A DNA stretch of 22,178 nt from JBOGXB01 sp050694215. GTDB taxonomy: Bacteria > Actinomycetota > CADDZG01 > WHSQ01. Below, in pieces: positions 13,485-21,620 of this stretch. A model generated the notes under the pieces. The model searched no databases. It was not told the origin of the DNA and was given only the letters and a program-made list of their open reading frames with translations. The position numbers were made by a program, and so were the translations under genes. Position 1 is the stretch's first letter. Every line of letters starts with the position of its first letter. The stretch lies in assembly GCA_050694215.1 (NCBI GenBank), contig JBOGXB010000032.1, positions 1-22,178 on the forward strand. Reading direction: 5' to 3'.

Positions 13485-15017
13485 TCACTTCGCGTAGGCC
13501 GAGGTGCGGATCTCCCGGATCGTCGTGACCCGGATCTGCCCAGGATACTGAAGCTCCTCTTCGATCTTCTTAGCGATGTCCCGGGCGATGGTCTCGGCCT
13601 GCAGATCGTCGACGTCTTCCGGCTTGACCATCACACGGACCTCACGCCCTGCCTGCATCGCGTACACCTTCTCCACGCCGTCGAACTCCATCGCGATCTC
13701 CTCCAGGCGGGCAAGACGCTTGACGTAGGTCTCGATCGTCTCGCGACGCGCTCCGGGACGGCCTCCCGAGATGGCGTCGGCGGTCTGCGTGACAACCGCC
13801 TCGATCGTCCGCTGTTCGATCTCGCCGTGGTGGGCCTCGATCGCGTGACACACCTCCGGCGACTCCTTCAATCGCCTCGCGATCTCGGCCCCGATGAGGG
13901 CATGGCTTCCTTCGACCTCGTGAGTAACGGCCTTTCCAATATCGTGAAGCAGCGTGCACCGCTTCGCGAGTTGCACGTCCGTGCCGAGCTCTGCAGCGAT
14001 CATCCCGCCGATGTGGGCCGCCTCGACCACGTGCTTTAAGACATTCTGTCCGTAGGAGGTCCTGAACTTGAGCCGTCCCAGAACGCGCACGAGCTCGGGA
14101 TGCATGTCTGTGATGCCGGTCTCGAGCACGGCCCATTCCCCGCCCTCGCGGATCTCTCGCTCGATCTCGGACTTCGACTTCTCGTGGATGTCCTCGATGC
14201 GGGCCGGCTGTATCCGTCCATCACCGATCAGCTTCTCGAGAGTGAGGCGCGCCATCTCGCGGCGGATCGGGTCGAAGCACGACAGCACGACTGCCTCCGG
14301 CGTGTCGTCGATGATGAGATTGGTACCCGTCGCCGCCTCGAAGGCCCGGATGTTGCGCCCCTCCCGGCCGATGATCCGGCCCTTCATGTCATCGTTGGGA
14401 AGGGTGACCGTCGTCACAGTGGACTCCGTGGTCAGGTCCGACGCGACCCTCTGCATGGCGATCGCGATGATCTTGCGAGCTCGCTTGTCACCCTCCTCGC
14501 GGGCCCGTGCCTCGATGTCCCGCACGATCAGCATCGCCTCGCGTTTGGCTTCGTCCTCGATATCCTCGATGAGGGCCTGCTTCGCATCCTGAGCCGTCAT
14601 CCCGGCGACGCGCTCGAGCTCCGAACGGGCTCGCTCCGCGAGGCGATCGAGCTCCTGCCGCGCTCTGTTGAGCTCGCTCTCTTTCGCCTCGAGGGTCTGC
14701 TCCTTGCGATCCAGCGAGTCCGCCCTGGAGTCCAGGGTCGCTTCCCGCTGGGTGAAACGGTCTTCCTTCTTCTCGATCTCCGCCCGGCGCTGTTTCAGCT
14801 CGGCTTCGGCCTCGCTCCGCATCCGGTGAACCTCGTCCTTGGCCTCGACCAGCGCTTCCCGTTTGGCCGCAGCTGCCTCCCGCTTGGCCTCCTCGAGCAG
14901 GGTCTTGGCGCGCATCTCGGCGGAGGTGACTTCCCTCTCCGCCATGATCTTGCGGACGAGGAACCCGACACCGGTTCCCGCGAGCAGACCGAGGATGAGA
15001 CCTATCAAGATCTCCAT
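13485..15017 (-). CDS. rny: Ribonuclease Y
   Basis: Membrane-anchored endoribonuclease that starts mRNA decay. The 510-aa protein has an N-terminal membrane helix (LIGLILGLLAGTGVGFLV), a long charged coiled coil (about 30-195), a KH domain (GRIIGREGRN, about 213-223) and an HD domain with the metal-binding HD pair in TLLHDIGKAVTHE (about 358-359). The codon pair GTG-ATG begins the gene; ATG 15017 is chosen because AAGGAG is then 6 bases away rather than 3. It lies in the recX-miaB interval. The 333 bp upstream form a hairpin-rich leader. Confidence 0.95.
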   Translation of the reverse strand: MEILIGLILGLLAGTGVGFLVRKIMAEREVTSAEMRAKTLLEEAKREAAAAKREALVEAKDEVHRMRSEAEAELKQRRAEIEKKEDRFTQREATLDSRADSLDRKEQTLEAKESELNRARQELDRLAERARSELERVAGMTAQDAKQALIEDIEDEAKREAMLIVRDIEARAREEGDKRARKIIAIAMQRVASDLTTESTVTTVTLPNDDMKGRIIGREGRNIRAFEAATGTNLIIDDTPEAVVLSCFDPIRREMARLTLEKLIGDGRIQPARIEDIHEKSKSEIEREIREGGEWAVLETGITDMHPELVRVLGRLKFRTSYGQNVLKHVVEAAHIGGMIAAELGTDVQLAKRCTLLHDIGKAVTHEVEGSHALIGAEIARRLKESPEVCHAIEAHHGEIEQRTIEAVVTQTADAISGGRPGARRETIETYVKRLARLEEIAMEFDGVEKVYAMQAGREVRVMVKPEDVDDLQAETIARDIAKKIEEELQYPGQIRVTTIREIRTSAYAK

Positions 15018-15042
15018 CACTCGCTCCTTTCCCGGCTCTCGG

Positions 15043-15060
15043 CCGGCCGTCCCCGGCCGG
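15043..15060 (-). other. 7-bp GC hairpin before the rny ribosome binding site
   Basis: CCGGCCG (15043-15049) pairs with CGGCCGG (15054-15060) around a 4-nt loop. It is about 30 bases before the start codon and close to the AAGGAG. Confidence 0.6.
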
Positions 15061-15101
15061 TCGTCGAGCTCTCACTCCCCGGCGGTGGCCACGGCGACGA
15101 G

Positions 15102-15117
15102 CCGGGCGACTGCCCGG
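15102..15117 (-). other. 6-bp hairpin in the rny leader
   Basis: CCGGGC (15102-15107) pairs perfectly with GCCCGG (15112-15117), loop of 4. Confidence 0.55.
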
Positions 15118-15146
15118 TACGAGCGATGGAAGCGAGTTACTACGCG

Positions 15147-15160
15147 GCCGCCGAAGCGGC
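15147..15160 (-). other. UUCG tetraloop hairpin in the rny leader
   Basis: On the minus strand GCCGC-TTCG-GCGGC, the very stable C(UUCG)G tetraloop. Such loops nucleate structured RNAs. Confidence 0.6.
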
Positions 15161-15168
15161 TTTCAGAA

Positions 15169-15193
15169 GGAGCTCCCCCGTCTCGGAGGTTCC
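15169..15193 (-). other. Interrupted hairpin in the rny leader
   Basis: On the minus strand GGA-A-CCTCC pairs with GGGGG-AGC-TCC around loop GAGAC, an 8-bp stem with an internal loop. Less certain than the others. Confidence 0.35.
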
Positions 15194-15353
15194 AATCTGC
15201 CCGTTATGTCGGAAAGACTCTCGGTCGAAGTTAGGGATCGGCTCACGTATCGGCTCTCGCTTGACTCGTTCGTACCGTCGGGGACTTCTTGGTTAGCTTG
15301 ATTACTCCCCCAATGGTACGACCGCTCGAGCCCCTATGTCACCAACCCGGCCG

Positions 15354-15878
15354 CTAGTCCCAGCCCTCAGGGGGCATCACCGCCCGGGTGGCCGCATCCG
15401 CTACCTGGACGTCGAAACCCCGTCTGAGCAGGCCCTGGCGGATGCGCTGAGCCAGCTTGCTCAGCGGTAGATCTACTCCCCGCCGCAGCTGCCTCTGGGC
15501 CCACTCGACCGCCCGGCGCTCCTCGGTGTCGGCAGCCCCCGCCACGGCGGCACCGGCCACCTCGGGATCGACGCCCTTCGCCTCCAGCTCGGCGACGAGG
15601 GCCCGGGGGCCGAGCCCCTTGCGCCGGGCCCGCTCCTCCACCCACTGCCGTGCGAAGGACTCGTCGTCGATCAGCCTGAGTTCGGTGAGTCTCGTGAGGG
15701 CGCGCTCGACGGTGCCCTCCTCGAAGCCCCCCTGGAGCAGGCGGTCGCGCATCTCGCTCACGGTCCTCGGACGCAGAGCGAGCCAGCGTCCGGCGCGCTC
15801 CATCGCCTTCCGGAGCTCGGAGTCGAGCGGGTCCCCCTCGAGTTGTGTTCCGGTCATCGAGAACCCGCTCGTCTTCAT
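15354..15878 (-). CDS. recX: Regulatory protein RecX
   Basis: RecX binds RecA filaments and limits recombinase and coprotease activity. The 174-aa protein has the repeated three-helix motifs: LALRPRTVSEMRDRLLQGGF, then the LIDDESFARQWVEER block, then a third helical set to the C-terminus (QRIRQGLLRRGFD). ATG 15878 has GGGAGG 5 bases upstream. It follows recA by 24 bp on the same strand, so the two are probably one operon under the recA promoters. Full length. Confidence 0.92.
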   Translation of the reverse strand: MKTSGFSMTGTQLEGDPLDSELRKAMERAGRWLALRPRTVSEMRDRLLQGGFEEGTVERALTRLTELRLIDDESFARQWVEERARRKGLGPRALVAELEAKGVDPEVAGAAVAGAADTEERRAVEWAQRQLRRGVDLPLSKLAQRIRQGLLRRGFDVQVADAATRAVMPPEGWD

Positions 15879-15902
15879 GCCTGCCTCCCGCCCGTTGCTC
15901 GC

Positions 15903-17003
15903 CTAGCTCTCCAGCGACTCCGACGCCTTCGGGGTGGCGTCGTCTTCCTCATCGTTCGTCCCCAGGAGGCCGAGCTTGTCCTTGATCTTGAGCTCGATCT
16001 CCGTAGCGATGTCCGGGTTGTTGGCGAGGAACGCCTTGGCGTTCTCACGACCCTGGCCGAGCTGGTCGTCGTCGTAGATGAACCACGCCCCCGACTTGTG
16101 CACGATGCCGTGATCGATGGCGACGTCGAGAAGACTCCCCTCCTTGGAGATGCCGGTTCCATATTGGATGTCGAACTCGGCGAATTTGAATGGGGAAGCG
16201 CACTTGTTCTTGACCACCTTGACCCGCACCCGGGAGCCCACGACCTCCCCGCCGTCCTTGAGGGAGTCGATGCGGCGCACGTCGAGACGGACCGAGGAAT
16301 AGAACTTGAGCGCGCGCCCGCCGGGGGTGGTCTCCGGGCTTCCGAACATGACCCCGATCTTTTCGCGGATCTGGTTGATGAAGAGCAGCAGTGTCTTAGA
16401 GCGGTTGACGCTCCCGGCGAGCTTGCGCAGCGCCTGGCTCATCAGACGGGCCTGCAACCCGACGTGGGTGTCCCCCATCTCGCCCTCGATCTCGGCCCTC
16501 GGCACGAGCGCGGCCACCGAGTCCACGACGATCACGTCCATCGCCCCCGAACGCACCAGCGTGTCCGCTATCTCGAGCGCTTGCTCGCCGGTGTCCGGCT
16601 GAGAGCACAGGAGATTGTCGATGTCTACGCCGAGCGCCCTCGCGTAGCTCGGGTCGAGGGCGTGCTCGGCGTCGATGAACGAGACCAGCCCGCCGGCTTT
16701 CTGCGCCTCCGCGATAACGTGCAGCGCCAAAGAAGTTTTGCCGCTCCCCTCGGGGCCGTATATCTCCACGATCCGGCCTCGGGGCAGGCCACCGATTCCG
16801 AGCGCGAGGTCGAGTGCCAGGCCTCCCGTCGAGATCGCCTCGTACCCCGTCCGGGTGTCCTCTCCCAGCCGCATGATCGAGCCCTTTCCGTGCTGCTTCT
16901 CGATCTGGGAGAGGGCCATCTCGAGGGCCGCGTCCCGGCCCTTCTCGTCCCGGCTCACGTCGGTCACCGCGCCTCGAACCGCGTTCCGATCTCTTATCGC
17001 CAC
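15903..17003 (-). CDS. recA: Recombinase RecA
   Basis: ATP-dependent strand-exchange protein and LexA coprotease. The 366-aa protein has Walker A GPEGSGKT (83-90), Walker B MDVIVVDSVAAL with D161, the L1 (GEMGDTHVGLQARLMSQ) and L2 (FGSPETTPGGRALKFY) DNA-binding loops, and an acidic C-terminal tail (NDEEDDATP). No intein is present, unlike M. tuberculosis recA. GTG 17003 has GGGAGG 6 bases upstream. A LexA box and a RecA-NDp-type element lie just upstream. recX follows. Confidence 0.98.
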   Translation of the reverse strand: MAIRDRNAVRGAVTDVSRDEKGRDAALEMALSQIEKQHGKGSIMRLGEDTRTGYEAISTGGLALDLALGIGGLPRGRIVEIYGPEGSGKTSLALHVIAEAQKAGGLVSFIDAEHALDPSYARALGVDIDNLLCSQPDTGEQALEIADTLVRSGAMDVIVVDSVAALVPRAEIEGEMGDTHVGLQARLMSQALRKLAGSVNRSKTLLLFINQIREKIGVMFGSPETTPGGRALKFYSSVRLDVRRIDSLKDGGEVVGSRVRVKVVKNKCASPFKFAEFDIQYGTGISKEGSLLDVAIDHGIVHKSGAWFIYDDDQLGQGRENAKAFLANNPDIATEIELKIKDKLGLLGTNDEEDDATPKASESLES

Positions 17004-17058
17004 CTACGGCCTCCCTTGTCGTCTGGCCCCCGAAGGGGTCGTCGTTCGGATGTCCGTG

Positions 17059-17081
17059 ACCCTATGGAGGGGGTGTGACAA
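17059..17081 (-). promoter_or_regulatory. RecA-NDp/PafBC-type promoter of recA
   Basis: Minus strand TTGTCACAC (17081-17073), exactly 8 bp, TAGGGT (17064-17059). This matches the RecA-NDp promoter TTGTCrgtg-N8-TAnnnT of mycobacterial recA, used by the LexA-independent activator PafBC. The same 8-bp spacing occurs before the LysM gene here. Predicted start near 17052, 49 bp before GTG. Confidence 0.75.
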
Positions 17082-17085
17082 TTTT

Positions 17086-17099
17086 CGAACATATGTTCG
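17086..17099. promoter_or_regulatory. LexA box of recA
   Basis: Perfect palindrome CGAACATATGTTCG, 4 bp upstream of the RecA-NDp element. The rest of the gap to 17243 shows no further gene or clear signal. Confidence 0.93.
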
Positions 17100-17243
17100 C
17101 ATCGGGGCCGGATTTCCGCGAAACTCCTTGAATGACGCGTTCGTAGTTACCCGGCTGTCATTCTACGCCTCCGGCTCGATCGTTTTCGACCCCCCCGATC
17201 GGCCGGTGGCGCAGTTACGACGAGGTGGTGGCCGGAGGGGGGC

Positions 17244-17659
17244 TCAGCCTGAGGTCCACGGGCCCACGCCGCCGAGCCGTTCGACGGTGACCCGGGTGAT
17301 GAAGCCCGGGGGCGGGTCGGGCATCGGTGGGAACTTCACGTCGGGGCCGAGGTAGGTGTGCGCGAGTCGCTGCAGGAGCTCCGGACCTCCCCCTCGGTCA
17401 CCCGGCCCCTGCCGTAGACGACGAGGTACTCGGTCAAGCCGTAGTCGTTCACCTTCGACGTCTCGATCGAGATCGTGATCCTCGGATCGCGTCGGACGTT
17501 GGCGAGCTTGCGCTGGTCCGGGAGCGTGGCGAACACGACCTCGTCGCCGTCGAGACCCACCCACGCGAGAGTCACGTGAGGCTGCCCGTCGGAACCGATC
17601 GTCGCGACGTGCGCGAGCGCATCGGACTCGAGGACGCTCCTGGCGGACTCAGGGATCAT
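17244..17659 (-). pseudogene. PPOX-class F420/FMN-dependent oxidoreductase, frameshifted
   Basis: Split-barrel flavin/F420-binding protein of the pyridoxamine 5'-phosphate oxidase-like family (Rv1155-like). The N-terminal part reads HVATIGSDGQPHVTLAWV, then EVVFATLPDQRKLANVRRDPRITISIE to VYGRGRVTEG, in one frame; the C-terminal part (ELLQRLAHTYLGPDVKFPP to TSG) is in another. One extra G in the five-G run at 17389-17393 joins them into about 139 residues, a normal length. Either sequence error or a young pseudogene. TAGCCT lies 6 bases before ATG 17659, a possible leaderless start; an alternative GTG is at 17665. Reaction unknown. Confidence 0.75.
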
Positions 17660-17668
17660 GGCCACAGG

Positions 17669-17878
17669 CTAACCCCGGCGGCGTTCTGATCTCCCGGAAT
17701 CGGCCGTACAGGGGGCGCGAGTTACGAGAGAACGGTCAGGGGCGGCCCGCCCGGCGAGCCCTGCGAGCATCTCGTGCCGGCACTCGCGCGCGCCCGCCTC
17801 CTCCATCCGCACGCTCATGCGCGCGAACATGCGAGCGAAGACAGGATGAGGGAGATCGCGCGAGCTCACCTCCGTCAC
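17669..17878 (-). pseudogene. 5' stump of a SAM-dependent methyltransferase
   Basis: The GTG at 17878 overlaps the thpR stop (GTGA), a normal coupled start. The first 44 residues (LPHPVFARMFARMS, then GARECRHEMLAGLAGR) match the region before the SAM-binding motif in class I methyltransferases, which normally continues into a VxEVGxGxG motif. Here it continues instead into low-complexity sequence and stops at residue 69, with the oxidoreductase gene 10 bp later. The SAM-binding domain is missing, so this is a truncated remnant. Confidence 0.6.
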
Positions 17879-18441
17879 CGTAGCTCGAGCTCCTCGAGCA
17901 CCTCGTAACGCGCACCCTTGGGCGAGAGGTGGCTGCGATAGAGGCGGATCCGATCCACCGGCCACGCGGGCAGCTCCTTCAGGCCGACATCGGGAAGCGG
18001 CTCGTTCAAACGAACGGGCGAGCGAAACCGGGCCACGGTCAGGTGCGGGGTGAACTCACGCGCCTCGGCCTTGAACCCGAGCGGTTCGAAGGCCTGCTCC
18101 ATGTCGGCCGCGAGCTTCTTCAGAAGCTCCCGGTCATCGATCAGACCTGCCCACAAGACGCGCATTCTCCGCGTGCTGGGAAAGGAACCGAGCCCGGCCA
18201 GAGCCACGGGAGAGGCCTCGTGAGTCTGCGCCACGGTCGCACACACCTTGACGACATCCTCGAGCCGGTCGAGCGGAGTCGAGCCGAGGAACTTGAGCGT
18301 CACGTGCTGGTTGGCGATGGGAGCCCACCGGCCCCCCCGATAGTGCTCACGCAAGGGGATGGTCTTGCGCTCGAGCCACGCGAGATGCGTCTCGGGGACG
18401 TCGGCGGCCACGAAGAGGCGTACCGGCTTGAGCTCGTTCAC
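17875..18441 (-). CDS. thpR: RNA 2',3'-cyclic phosphodiesterase
   Basis: 2H phosphoesterase that opens 2',3'-cyclic phosphates on RNA. The 188-aa protein starts VRLFVAADVPE and has the two HxT motifs, HVTL (46-49) and HLTV (133-136), each in a repeat half. Both catalytic histidines are present. It overlaps the cinA stop by four bases (GTGA) and the methyltransferase remnant by four. Full length. Confidence 0.92.
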   Translation of the reverse strand: MNELKPVRLFVAADVPETHLAWLERKTIPLREHYRGGRWAPIANQHVTLKFLGSTPLDRLEDVVKVCATVAQTHEASPVALAGLGSFPSTRRMRVLWAGLIDDRELLKKLAADMEQAFEPLGFKAEAREFTPHLTVARFRSPVRLNEPLPDVGLKELPAWPVDRIRLYRSHLSPKGARYEVLEELELR

Positions 18442-19673
18442 GGCTCCCGGCTCACCAGCCTTCGTCCGAGATCGAGAGCCGCGGTCACCGCCATCCTCTG
18501 CACGTGCGTCCTGTCGCCGTAGCCGCGCACGCGTCTGCTCTCGGTGTGCCCTTGCAGAGTCGCCCCAATGAAGATGGTCCCCACCGGTGCCCCGTCCTGT
18601 GGCTCCGGTCCCGCGACGCCGGTGGCGCTCACCCCGAGGTCCGCGCCGAACGAGCGCGCGGCCCCCTCGGCGAGGGCGCCGGCGACCTCGGCGCTGACCG
18701 GCCCGTGCTCTTGCAGGATCTGTTCGGCCACGCCCGCTACCTTGGCCTTGGCGTCCGTCGAATAGCAGACCAGGGAGCCGAGGAAGTAGTCGCTGGAGCC
18801 GGGAGCCCTCGTCAGCTCCGCACCGATCAGTCCTCCGGTCAGCGATTCCGCAGCAGCGACGGTAAGGCCTCCCTGCCGGAGCAAACCGACCAGGGCTTCG
18901 CCGACCGTGGAGTGATGGCCCTCTGCCGCGGACTCGCCGAGCCGGGCTCTGATCGCTTCGTCGACCGGCTCGATCAGCGCCAGCGCCTCCGTCTCCCCCC
19001 CTGCCTTCGCGGTCATCCGCAGCCGCACCTGCCCGGCATCGGCCCTGAACGCGATCGACGGATTCGTCTGGGCGTCGACGATGTCCCTGATGAGCTCGTA
19101 AGTCCTCGACTCACCCAAACCCACGACCAAGATCTCGCGGCTGAGGGTCACGCCACGCCCCGACCGTCTGCTCAGCTCCGGAACCACGGTCTCGGACAGC
19201 ATCGCCTTCATCTCCCAGGGGACGCCGGGCAGGGCGAACAGAAGCTTGCCGTCATGCTCGATCCAGAACCCCGGAGCGGTCCCGACGGGATCGATCGTCC
19301 TCGCGCCGTCGGGGATGTCGGCCTGACGCCGGTTTTCATCCGGCATGTCGCGTCCTAGTTGGGCGAAGACTTCCTCGATCAGTCCCACGAGCCGCGGGTG
19401 GCGCACGAGCCGCACCCCGAGTACATCCGCGAGCGCATCGCGCGTTATGTCGTCCGGAGTGGGACCGAGCCCACCCGTGACGATGACCACGTCGGAGCGA
19501 GACATCGCGCTCTCGATCACCGATTTCATGCGCTTCATGTTGTCCCCGACCACTGAATGGAAGTAGACGTCGACCCCGGTTGCGGCCAGCTGGCGCGAGA
19601 TCTCCGCGGCATTCGTGTTGACGATCTGACCCAGCAGCAGCTCGGTGCCCACCCCAACGATCTCGGCGTTCAG
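18438..19673 (-). CDS. cinA: CinA-family protein, competence/damage-inducible, PncC domain
   Basis: Two-domain CinA. The N-terminal MoaB-like domain opens NAEIVGVGTELLLGQIVNTN and has GGLGPTPDD (67-75); the C-terminal PncC domain has AAESLTGG (about 275-281) and hydrolyses nicotinamide mononucleotide amide in relatives. About 411 aa. No ATG, GTG or TTG lies at the expected N-terminus. A CTG at 19673 gives the exact family start, overlaps the pgsA stop as CTGA, and has AAGGAG 8 bases upstream, so a CTG start is the best reading; longer upstream extensions are Gly/Arg-rich and out of family. Operon with pgsA and thpR. Confidence 0.9.
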   Translation of the reverse strand: MNAEIVGVGTELLLGQIVNTNAAEISRQLAATGVDVYFHSVVGDNMKRMKSVIESAMSRSDVVIVTGGLGPTPDDITRDALADVLGVRLVRHPRLVGLIEEVFAQLGRDMPDENRRQADIPDGARTIDPVGTAPGFWIEHDGKLLFALPGVPWEMKAMLSETVVPELSRRSGRGVTLSREILVVGLGESRTYELIRDIVDAQTNPSIAFRADAGQVRLRMTAKAGGETEALALIEPVDEAIRARLGESAAEGHHSTVGEALVGLLRQGGLTVAAAESLTGGLIGAELTRAPGSSDYFLGSLVCYSTDAKAKVAGVAEQILQEHGPVSAEVAGALAEGAARSFGADLGVSATGVAGPEPQDGAPVGTIFIGATLQGHTESRRVRGYGDRTHVQRMAVTAALDLGRRLVSREP

Positions 19674-20197
19674 AGCACTTTCTCCTTCGTCTGTCTGTAG
19701 CGGACGAAATACTCGGCCCCCGACCACAGGGTCGTGACGAGCGCTGCCACCAACCAGAGCCAGTGGGCCGCGGACGTCTCCCAGGGCAGCAACCACCAGC
19801 CCACCATGCCGATCTGCACTGCGGTCTTCGTCTTTGCCGCGCGAGAGGCCGGCAGCGTGCCTCCCTCCCGCACGATGCTCACGCGCAGGACCTGCACCGC
19901 CAGCTCCCGAACCCCGATGACCAAGGCCGCCCACAAAGGGAAACCCTGCAGATCCACGAGGACCACGAGAGCCGCCCCAACAAGCAGCTTGTCGGCCAGA
20001 GGATCGAGGAACTCGCCCGCGCGCGTCGAGGTGCCGTCGCGCCGCGCCAGGTATCCGTCGAGTGAGTCCGATAACGAGGCCACGACGAACACCGCGAACG
20101 AAGCCACGGCGGTCGCGTCACCACGAGCGTAGGCGAGCAGCCAGAACACCGGCACCAGCGCGATGCGAGTGACGGTGATCGCATTGGGCAACGTCAT
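19670..20197 (-). CDS. pgsA: CDP-diacylglycerol--glycerol-3-phosphate 3-phosphatidyltransferase
   Basis: Membrane enzyme of phosphatidylglycerol synthesis. The 175-aa protein has several hydrophobic segments and the complete CDP-alcohol phosphotransferase motif DxxDGxxARx8GxxxDxxxD (DSLDGYLAR to DPLAD). The start MTLPNAITVTRI is typical. ATG 20197 lacks a Shine-Dalgarno site; TAGGCT lies 10 bases upstream. Related CDP-alcohol enzymes exist, so the exact product is inferred from length and position. The 66-bp gap to rimO holds only a weak 5-bp hairpin (20238-20252). Confidence 0.88.
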   Translation of the reverse strand: MTLPNAITVTRIALVPVFWLLAYARGDATAVASFAVFVVASLSDSLDGYLARRDGTSTRAGEFLDPLADKLLVGAALVVLVDLQGFPLWAALVIGVRELAVQVLRVSIVREGGTLPASRAAKTKTAVQIGMVGWWLLPWETSAAHWLWLVAALVTTLWSGAEYFVRYRQTKEKVL

Positions 20198-20207
20198 GGT
20201 GGCTGGA

Positions 20208-20213
20208 AGCCTA
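20208..20213 (-). promoter_or_regulatory. Possible -10 box of pgsA
   Basis: TAGGCT on the minus strand, 10 bases before ATG 20197. It would give a very short leader. No clear -35. Confidence 0.25.
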
Positions 20214-20263
20214 TCCAGGCGACTCCCGGTCTAACCTCGGCGAGAGCCGCCGTAGGAGCGCCG

Positions 20264-21620
20264 CTATCGGGCGTGAGGCTCGCCGATCAGGTCCACGCCG
20301 TCGCTGCCGGTGATCGTCACGTCGACGTAGCGGCCCACCTCGAGCGGTTCCTCCGATGCGAAGCGGATCTCGCCGTCGATCTCGGGCGCCTCCCGCTTCG
20401 ACCGCCCGATCCATGCTCCCTCGGCGAGGTCGAATCGCTCCGTCAGCACCTCGAGCCGCTCTCCGACGAGAGCCAGTGCCCGCCGTCCCATCGTCTCCTC
20501 GCCGACGCTCTCGACGTACTCGGCACGCTCGCGCGCGACGGAATCGGGGACTTGATCCGCCATGTCGTGCGAGCGCGTCCCGACTTCGCGCGAGTAAGTA
20601 AAGGTGCCCACCCAGTCGATCTCGGCGTCGGCAACGAAAAGCCGCGACCTGCTCAGCGTCATCGTCGGTCTCACCTGGGAAGCCGAGGATGAACGTCGAA
20701 CGCAGGCCGGCCAGAGGATCCAGCGAACGGATGCGGTCGATCATGCGCTCGAAACGACCCCGGCCCCCCCACCGACCCATCCCCCTGAGCACACTCGGCG
20801 CGACGTGCTGCAGAGAGAGATCGAAGTAGGACGCGATCACTTCGGACGAGATCATCGTGTCGATCAACTCGTCGGTGACTCCCTGCGGATGGAGATACAT
20901 GAGACGGATCCTGTGGATGCCGTCCACGCGTTCGAGCCGCTGGAGCAACGACACGAGGTCTCCTGCTCCGATGTCGCGGCCCCACATGACCGAGTCCTGG
21001 CTCACGAGCGACAGCTCCGAGACGCCCTGTGCCGCGAGCCTGCGGGCCTCGTCCTCGATCACGTCGGGGGGCCGGGAGCGGAGCTTGCCCCTCATGAGCG
21101 GGATGGCGCAGAAGGTGCAACCCCGGTCACATCCCTCGGCGACCTTGAGATAGGCCCACGGCGCCCGGCCGAAACGGAGCCGGGGACTCGCCGCCATCGA
21201 CGCGTCCCACCACGCCGGGTCGAAGCGGGTGTCGGGATCGCCGTGTACGCGCGCATCCAGCGTCCCGGTCGCAACCCCGTGAACGATCTCCGCCACCCGT
21301 GGGTAGGCGGCGAAGTCGACGAGGGCGTCGACCTCGGGGAGGGCCTCGGCCAGCTCGTCCGCAGAGCGGGCCACCAGGCACCCCGTCAGGACGAGCCCCT
21401 TCAGGCCCGCGGACTGCTTGAGCGAGGCAAGGTCGAGCGCCTCCTGGATCGTCTCGCGGCGAGCCGGATCGATGAACCCGCAGGTGTTGACGAGCACGAC
21501 GTCCGCTCCATCGAGGTCATCCGAGACGTCGTGCCCCCCCGCCGCGAGCAAACCTCCGAGCCCCTCGGAGTCGATCGCGTTCTTCGGGCACCCGAGCGTG
21601 ACGATCGAGACCTGTGCCAC
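20264..21620 (-). pseudogene. rimO: Ribosomal protein S12 methylthiotransferase, frameshifted
   Basis: Radical SAM enzyme that adds a methylthio group to Asp of ribosomal protein S12. The N-terminal cysteines C11, C47 and C81 and the radical SAM CDRGCTFC (C164, C168, C171) are intact through LGFPGETDDD. At residue 328, in the TTTT run (plus strand 20637-20640), the frame changes; removing one T restores AAFVADAEIDWVGTFTYSRE and the TRAM-like C-terminus to GEPHAR, about 451 aa. RimO is distinguished from MiaB by TLGCPKN. The GTG start shares one base with the upstream stop. Sequencing error is a real possibility, since the rest is well conserved. Confidence 0.85.

Larger units (their letters stand above)
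15021..15353 (-). promoter_or_regulatory. Long hairpin-rich leader region of rny
   Basis: A 333-bp gap between recX and rny with no gene I can support on either strand. It contains at least four stem-loops on the rny strand, three of them perfect, listed separately. It also has an 8-bp direct repeat ATCGGCTC (15237-15244, 15249-15256). I find no match to a riboswitch class I know and no convincing -35/-10 pair. Confidence 0.5.

Noticed and set aside
15021..15353. A hidden small gene or known structured RNA (6S, tmRNA, riboswitch) before rny
   Set aside because: No frame has a credible start and coding character, and none of the known RNA cores could be matched by eye; only hairpins are supported.
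19674..19934. 87-residue N-terminal extension of cinA
   Set aside because: Gly/Arg-rich, overlaps pgsA out of frame, and is not part of CinA; the CTG start fits the family.
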